This document shows positions 13,818 through 16,999 of a DNA stretch of 16,999 bases, piece after piece. Position numbers and translations under genes: made by a program. Source of the DNA: JBKJTP01 sp046590195. Its GTDB lineage: Bacteria; Bacteroidota; Ignavibacteria; Palsa-1295. The notes under the pieces are model-generated. The model ran no database searches, had not been told where the DNA came from, and worked only from the letters and a program-made list of their open reading frames with translations. The stretch's first letter is position 1; each line of letters starts with the position of its first letter. The stretch spans positions 1 through 16,999 of the forward strand of contig JBKJTP010000182.1 in assembly GCA_046590195.1 (NCBI GenBank), written 5' to 3'.

Positions 13818-14807
13818 ATGACTAGTCTCCACATGCCTGACCGGATCGAGCTTGAAGAGTCAAGTAGGACTTCTACTTTCGGACGCTTCATCGCTTCTCC
13901 ACTCGAAGAAGGCTATGGCACCACGCTCGGTAATGCGATGCGCCGTGTGCTTCTCTCTTCGATCCCTGGCAGCGCCTTCACAAGCGTACGCGTTGAGGGT
14001 GTTCTCCATGAGTTCTCGAGCGTCAAGGGTGTCGTTGAAGACGTCGCTGAGATCATCCTGAATTTGAAGGGTGTCCGTTTCCGCGCTGAGAGCAAGAGCC
14101 CAACGAGATTGCTCGTTGATATCAAGGGCCCACGTGATTTTAAGGCAGGTGACCTACAGCAGTTCACCAGCGAGGTAGACATTCTGAACGCCGATCACCA
14201 TCTCTTCACCTTGTCCAACGACGGACACGTGCAGATGGAGCTCCGCGTCGGTCATGGCCGCGGCTATGTTCCTTCGGATGAGAACAAGCAGATCGATGCG
14301 CCGATCAATACGATCGCTATCGATTCGATCTACACGCCGATCGTCAATGTTCGTTTCATTGTCGAGCCAACACGCGTAGGTCAGAAGACAGATTATGAGA
14401 AGCTGATCCTCGAAGTTGAGACCGATGGTTCTGTTACGCCTGAAGAGGCTGTAACGATCGCGGGCCGCATCCTTCGCGATCACGTCAATCTCTTCGTCCG
14501 CTTCGGTGGACCAGAAGAGGAAGAGCCGGTTCGTCCGATCGCTGACACAGAGACCGAGCGTATCCGCTCGATCCTCATGACGCAGGTCGATTCGATGTCG
14601 CTCTCGGTCCGTTCGCAGAACTGCCTTCGTGCAGCGAACATCAAGACCATTGGCGAGCTCGTTCGCCGCGATGAGCGCGAGTTGCTCACGTTCCGTAACT
14701 TCGGTCGTAAGTCACTCGATGAACTTGGTAAGATCGTCGATACGCTCGGACTGAGCTTCGGTATGGACGTCGATAAGTATATGGGTGAGCAGGAAGCTGT
14801 TCACTAA
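13818..14807 (+). CDS. rpoA: DNA-directed RNA polymerase subunit alpha
   Basis: The alpha subunit dimerises to scaffold RNA polymerase assembly and its C-terminal domain binds UP elements and activators. The 329 residues have the N-terminal domain (about 1-230: LEEGYGTTLGNAMRRVLLSSIPG, then VKGVVEDVAEIILNLKGVR and YTPIVNVRFIVEPTRVGQKTDYEKLILEVETDGS) and the C-terminal helix-hairpin-helix domain (about 255-320: SLSVRSQNCLRAANIKTIGELV, then NFGRKSLDELGKIVDTLGLSFGMD). The ATG at 13818 is preceded by AAGGAG at 13801-13806, 11 bases upstream, one of the few good Shine-Dalgarno matches in the window. It lies between rpsD and rplQ as in most bacteria. Confidence 0.98.
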   Translation: MTSLHMPDRIELEESSRTSTFGRFIASPLEEGYGTTLGNAMRRVLLSSIPGSAFTSVRVEGVLHEFSSVKGVVEDVAEIILNLKGVRFRAESKSPTRLLVDIKGPRDFKAGDLQQFTSEVDILNADHHLFTLSNDGHVQMELRVGHGRGYVPSDENKQIDAPINTIAIDSIYTPIVNVRFIVEPTRVGQKTDYEKLILEVETDGSVTPEEAVTIAGRILRDHVNLFVRFGGPEEEEPVRPIADTETERIRSILMTQVDSMSLSVRSQNCLRAANIKTIGELVRRDERELLTFRNFGRKSLDELGKIVDTLGLSFGMDVDKYMGEQEAVH

Positions 14808-14842
14808 TCCTGTAGCGAAAGCATATTTAGAATTATAAGGTC

Positions 14843-15409
14843 ATGAGACACGGTAATAAAGGTCGTAAATTAAAGAGGACAGCTTCGCACAGGGCAGCTA
14901 CGCTCAACGCACTCGCAACGTCGTTGCTTCGTCATAAGAAGATCACAACAACGGAAGCAAAGGCGAAGGAGACACGCGTCTTTGTTGAGCCTATCATCAC
15001 TCGTGCAAAGAAGGCGTTGGCCCTCAATGCAAGCGATGCCACGACTGCAGCACGCATCGTGCATGCACGCCGCGAAGTTGCTCGTAACATCAACGATGAG
15101 GATGTTGTCAAGTCGCTCTTCTCGGAGATCGCTCCAAAGGTAGCGAACCGCGCTGGTGGTTACACGCGCGTTGTCAAGCTTGGTCAGCGTCATGGTGATA
15201 ACGCCCACATGGCGATCATTGAGCTCGTTGATTTCGCAGTCGATGCAACAGCCGGTGCAGAGCCAAAGGCCACTGCAGCTAAGCCACGCCCTACGCGTAA
15301 CAAGGCTCGTGCAGCAGGCGTACTCGCTGAAGCGAATGCAGCTTCAACCGAGACCGCTCCAAAAAAGCCACGCGCAACCCGCAAGAAGAAGGACGAAGGC
15401 GCAGAGTAA
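14843..15409 (+). CDS. rplQ: 50S ribosomal protein L17 with C-terminal extension
   Basis: L17 lies near the peptide exit tunnel of the large subunit. Residues 1-133 are the usual L17: MRHGNKGRKLKRTASHRAA, then LLRHKKITTTEAKAKETR, VEPIITRAKK, NRAGGYTRVVKLGQRHGDNA and MAIIELVDF. Typical L17 proteins end near there (about 115-130 residues); this one continues for about 55 residues of Ala/Lys/Arg/Thr/Pro-rich, low-complexity sequence ending KKKDEGAE. The tail is probably disordered and may contact rRNA or neighbouring proteins. The ATG at 14843 has AAGG just upstream. It is the last gene of the operon and is followed by a strong terminator. Confidence 0.97.
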   Translation: MRHGNKGRKLKRTASHRAATLNALATSLLRHKKITTTEAKAKETRVFVEPIITRAKKALALNASDATTAARIVHARREVARNINDEDVVKSLFSEIAPKVANRAGGYTRVVKLGQRHGDNAHMAIIELVDFAVDATAGAEPKATAAKPRPTRNKARAAGVLAEANAASTETAPKKPRATRKKKDEGAE

Positions 15410-15437
15410 TTCTGCCTCTCTCTTTCTCAAAGATTTC

Positions 15438-15461
15438 AAAACCCCGCTTTTGCGGGGTTTT
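15438..15461 (+). terminator. Rho-independent terminator of the ribosomal/rpoA operon
   Basis: AAAACCCCGC (15438-15447), a TTTT loop and GCGGGGTTTT (15452-15461) form a perfect 10-bp stem ending in a T-run. It lies about 30 bp after rplQ. The flanking A and T runs mean it could act in both directions. Confidence 0.95.
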
Positions 15462-15577
15462 GTCGTTTATGGAAATTCTTAGACTATCTTCGTGAAGCGA
15501 TGTGGCCTTTCCCCCGAAAGTCACACTCTACCTCTGTATCCGCGCGGCTACATCAATTCACATTCTGCATGGACCCG

Positions 15578-15612
15578 AAGCCGTCGCTCCAAGGGAGGGA
15601 CGGCTTTCTTTT
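15578..15612 (+). terminator. Hairpin with T-rich tail upstream of the LuxR-type gene
   Basis: An 8-bp stem (15578-15585 with 15599-15606) continues after a G-G mismatch into a 4-bp stem CTCC/GGAG with an AAG loop. It is followed by a T-rich stretch (15605-15612). It looks like a terminator and lies in the 218-bp gap after rplQ, just before the regulator. As it precedes the GTG start by only 15-20 bp, it may be a second stop for read-through or part of the regulator's leader. Confidence 0.65.
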
Positions 15613-15626
15613 ATTATCTTTGCAGT

Positions 15627-16049
15627 GTGAAGAAATGGTCGATCTATATTTACGCTGCTTCTCTCGCTGGACTCCTGTTCTTTTTACAGGCGATCGAGTA
15701 TGGCTACCTGGTTCGAGATCTCTCGGTCGAGATCTATATCGGGACGATCGCCGTCCTGTTCTCGCTTCTGGGCGTCTGGGCAGGCTGGAAGCTGACGAAG
15801 GGGCCCACGACGAAGCAAGCGCTTGTCACACCTTATCCTGCCATCAATGTTGAGACCGATCTCAGCCCTCGCGAGATCGAGGTGCTGCAGCTTATTGCTG
15901 CCGGACACTCCAATCAGGAGATCGCCGACAAGCTCTTTCTCTCGCTCAACACGATCAAGAAGCACAACTCACAGCTCTTCGCCAAGCTCGGGGCCGTCCG
16001 CCGCACCCAAGCGATCGAGCGAGCGAAGCAGCTCGGCCTGCTCAGATGA
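15627..16049 (+). CDS. Membrane-anchored LuxR-family (GerE-type HTH) transcriptional regulator
   Basis: This is a probable transcription factor tethered to the inner membrane. Residues about 5-21 and 34-54 are two hydrophobic segments (SIYIYAASLAGLLFFLQ and EIYIGTIAVLFSLLGVWAGW), and residues 79-138 are a canonical LuxR/GerE helix-turn-helix: LSPREIEVLQLIAAGHSNQEIADKL, then SLNTIKKHNSQLFAKLGAVRRTQAI. There is no receiver or ligand domain. The frame is open back to 15492, but the upstream part reads through the hairpin and lacks family features, so GTG 15627 is chosen; TATCTTTG at 15615-15622 resembles a Bacteroidota -7 box, which would make the message nearly leaderless. It is followed by a DUF4199 membrane-protein gene on the same strand. 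What it senses is unknown. Confidence 0.85.
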   Translation: MKKWSIYIYAASLAGLLFFLQAIEYGYLVRDLSVEIYIGTIAVLFSLLGVWAGWKLTKGPTTKQALVTPYPAINVETDLSPREIEVLQLIAAGHSNQEIADKLFLSLNTIKKHNSQLFAKLGAVRRTQAIERAKQLGLLR

Positions 16050-16063
16050 TCTGCCCAACTTTG

Positions 16064-16085
16064 GTGTATTTTGCACGAAATACAC
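16064..16085. promoter_or_regulatory. Perfect 8-bp inverted repeat between the LuxR-type and DUF4199 genes
   Basis: GTGTATTT (16064-16071) and AAATACAC (16078-16085) flank a 6-nt spacer. It lies 14 bp after the regulator's stop and 10 bp before the TTG box of the next promoter. It could be a weak terminator (only TTTCGGG follows) or an operator, possibly for the adjacent LuxR-type protein. Confidence 0.55.
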
Positions 16086-16095
16086 TTTCGGGTTA

Positions 16096-16126
16096 TTGAC
16101 AAATGCTCTCGCAATTTGTAAGTTTG
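16096..16126 (+). promoter_or_regulatory. Bacteroidota-type promoter for the DUF4199 gene
   Basis: TTGACA at 16096-16101 and TAAGTTTG at 16119-16126 match the Bacteroidota -33/-7 consensus TTG-N(about 19-21)-TAnnTTTG with a 20-bp gap. A start of transcription near 16133 would give a leader of about 90 nt containing the REP-like element. TTGACA-N17-TAAGTT also fits a weak sigma70 promoter. Confidence 0.6.
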
Positions 16127-16140
16127 TGCTCGTCCTCGGG

Positions 16141-16193
16141 GGATTGCCACGTCGGCTCCATCGCTAAAGCGATGGATACCGCCTCGCAATGAC
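16141..16193. repeat. REP-like dispersed palindromic element (CATTGCGAGG...CGTGGCAATCC type)
   Basis: Read on the minus strand, the segment begins GTCATTGCGAGGCGG and ends CGTGGCAATCC, a form seen as a dispersed repeat in many bacterial genomes. ATTGC and GCAAT mark the ends (16143-16147 and 16186-16190). The centre is a perfect 9-bp hairpin, TCCATCGCT/AGCGATGGA (16157-16165 with 16168-16176). It lies in the leader of the DUF4199 gene. Confidence 0.65.
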
Positions 16194-16224
16194 AGCCTTG
16201 TTCTATTTCCAGCTTTAACATTCA

Positions 16225-16758
16225 ATGAAAAAAGTAGTACTCGTTTACGGCCTTCTGGCCGGGTTTGCGGTCATCGTTCTGAGCATCATCCTTCAGATGT
16301 CGCTCGGCGAGCACAGCATGGTCACCGGATATGTGACGATGATCATCTCGCTGCTGATGGTCTTCTTCGGGATCAAGAGCTTCCGCGATCAGCACAACGG
16401 CGGCAGGGTCAGCTTTATGCAAGGGTTCAAGGTTGGGATCATGATCACGTTGATCGCCTCGGTGTTCTATGTGGTCGGCTGGGAGATCTATTCATCGCTC
16501 TACATGCCGAACTTCATGGAGGAATATTCTGCGAAGATGGTCGAAGAGATGAGAGCGGAGGGAGCGACTGACCAGGAAGTCTCCAATCACATGGCGGAAA
16601 TGGAAGTATGGAAAGAGTACTACCGCAATCCGATCATTCGTTTTGGGATGGTCTTCCTTGAGATCTTCCCCGTAGGGCTGCTCGTCACGATCATTTCCGC
16701 GCTTATATTGAAGCGGAAGGATGAGACCGTTTCTTCAGCGACAGCGGTGACTGCCTGA
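16225..16758 (+). CDS. DUF4199 domain-containing membrane protein
   Basis: This 177-residue inner-membrane protein matches the DUF4199 family, common in Bacteroidota and of unknown function. Four hydrophobic helices are seen: about 4-26, 33-52, 70-90 and 142-163. The second is followed by the family's FFGIKSFRDQHNGGRVSFMQGFKVGI loop, and a charged region (about 95-135, rich in Glu and Met: MEEYSAKMVEEMRAEG, then HMAEMEVWKEYYRNP) lies between helices 3 and 4. The ATG start at 16225 fits the family; no strong ribosome binding site is seen. It may be controlled by the membrane-anchored LuxR-type regulator just upstream, which is inference from position only. Confidence 0.85.
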   Translation: MKKVVLVYGLLAGFAVIVLSIILQMSLGEHSMVTGYVTMIISLLMVFFGIKSFRDQHNGGRVSFMQGFKVGIMITLIASVFYVVGWEIYSSLYMPNFMEEYSAKMVEEMRAEGATDQEVSNHMAEMEVWKEYYRNPIIRFGMVFLEIFPVGLLVTIISALILKRKDETVSSATAVTA

Positions 16759-16917
16759 GTTTTTCGTTGAGCTAACGAATATGCTGTTAGGTATAGAAGT
16801 TGAAGTTGATGTAGTTAGTCATCAAGCGATGACCGCGATCTGAACCTGCTGTAGCAATCATAAGCTAGTGCAGCAGCGTCAACGATAGCGCATCTATACA
16901 CTTTTGATTTTAGTACA
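16759..16917. other. Intergenic region after the DUF4199 gene
   Basis: No gene is seen in this 159-bp stretch. It contains a small 6-bp hairpin, GTCATC/GATGAC (16818-16833), and an imperfect CTGCTG...CAGCAG dyad around 16848-16877. Neither has a T-run. TATACA at about 16896 lies 20 bp before the next ATG and could be part of its promoter. Confidence 0.4.
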
Positions 16918-16999
16918 ATGCCTAATAGCAATAAGAACAATTCAGGCTCAGGCCGCTCGTCATCATCGGGCTCATCAATCTCAAGCAAATCAACAAGCG
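16918..16999 (+). CDS. Start of a Ser/Asn-rich ORF, cut by the window end
   Basis: From the ATG at 16918 the frame stays open for the 27 codons available. The sequence is low in complexity and rich in Ser, Asn, Gly, Lys and Thr (MPNSNKNNSGSGRSSSSG, then SISSKSTS). There is no signal peptide or hydrophobic segment so far, so this looks like a disordered N-terminal region of a cytoplasmic protein. The stretch is too short to name a function or to be certain it is a gene. Confidence 0.45.
   Translation, partial: MPNSNKNNSGSGRSSSSGSSISSKSTS

Noticed and set aside
15492..15626. N-terminal 45-residue extension of the LuxR-type protein from GTG 15492
   Set aside because: The extension reads through a terminator-like hairpin and lacks any family feature; the membrane helix starts right after the GTG at 15627.
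16050..16224. CRISPR-like or tRNA-like structure in the repeat-rich gap before the DUF4199 gene
   Set aside because: There is one dyad and one REP-like palindrome only; no spaced direct repeats and no cloverleaf or T-loop sequence.

Overview
The window looks like chromosomal DNA from a Gram-negative bacterium of the Bacteroidota/Chlorobiota/Ignavibacteriota (FCB) group, possibly close to 'Candidatus Kapabacteria'. The evidence is two Por-type (T9SS) C-terminal sorting domains, lipoproteins whose lipid cysteine is followed by acidic residues, a DUF4199 membrane protein, an LPS heptosyltransferase-type GT9 enzyme, Mpl with its diagnostic motif, one TTG-N20-TAnnTTTG promoter of Bacteroidota type, and weak or absent Shine-Dalgarno sequences with several TTG or GTG starts. 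The phylum is an inference from gene content; there is no rRNA gene to settle it.

Layout. Positions 1-369 hold the 3' end of a T9SS-exported protein and a strong terminator. Positions 406-2393 hold a two-gene operon with an ATGA overlap: an AraC-type regulator with a cysteine cluster, and a secreted DJ-1/PfpI-family protein with a sorting tail. Positions 2512-6505 carry envelope functions and an ATPase: mpl (peptidoglycan recycling), a convergent overlapping GT9 glycosyltransferase, and a divergent MoxR/Mg-chelatase-like AAA+ ATPase. The ATPase gene overlaps a bacterial SET-domain lysine methyltransferase (6486-7049). Positions 7097-8615 hold a secreted protein made of two tandem repeats, ThpR (RNA 2',3'-cyclic phosphodiesterase) and a small secreted protein on the minus strand. 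Positions 8831-10786 carry two paralogous DUF4397 lipoproteins on the minus strand, each with its own terminator. Upstream of the second lies a run of guanine tracts and 7-bp tandem repeats. A small GNAT-like protein follows.

Positions 11620-15461 hold the alpha-operon block infA-rpmJ-rpsM-rpsK-rpsD-rpoA-rplQ, closed by a textbook terminator. It is preceded by about 430 bp without a convincing gene, instead of the secY/adk/map genes that often come before infA. Several gaps inside the block are unusually long and contain hairpins or short repeats. Positions 15578-16758 hold a membrane-anchored LuxR-type regulator, an inverted repeat, a Bacteroidota-type promoter, a dispersed REP-like element and a DUF4199 membrane protein. 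The window ends in the start of a Ser/Asn-rich ORF.

Most of the window is core or envelope biology. The least ordinary parts are the Cys-cluster AraC/secreted DJ-1 pair, the SET methyltransferase with a basic H1-like tail coupled to an AAA+ ATPase, the tandem-repeat secreted protein, the G-tract/7-mer array before a surface-lipoprotein gene, the ATAGGTC repeats between the GNAT gene and infA, and the hairpins inside the ribosomal operon. I see no CRISPR array, insertion sequence, tRNA or rRNA gene.
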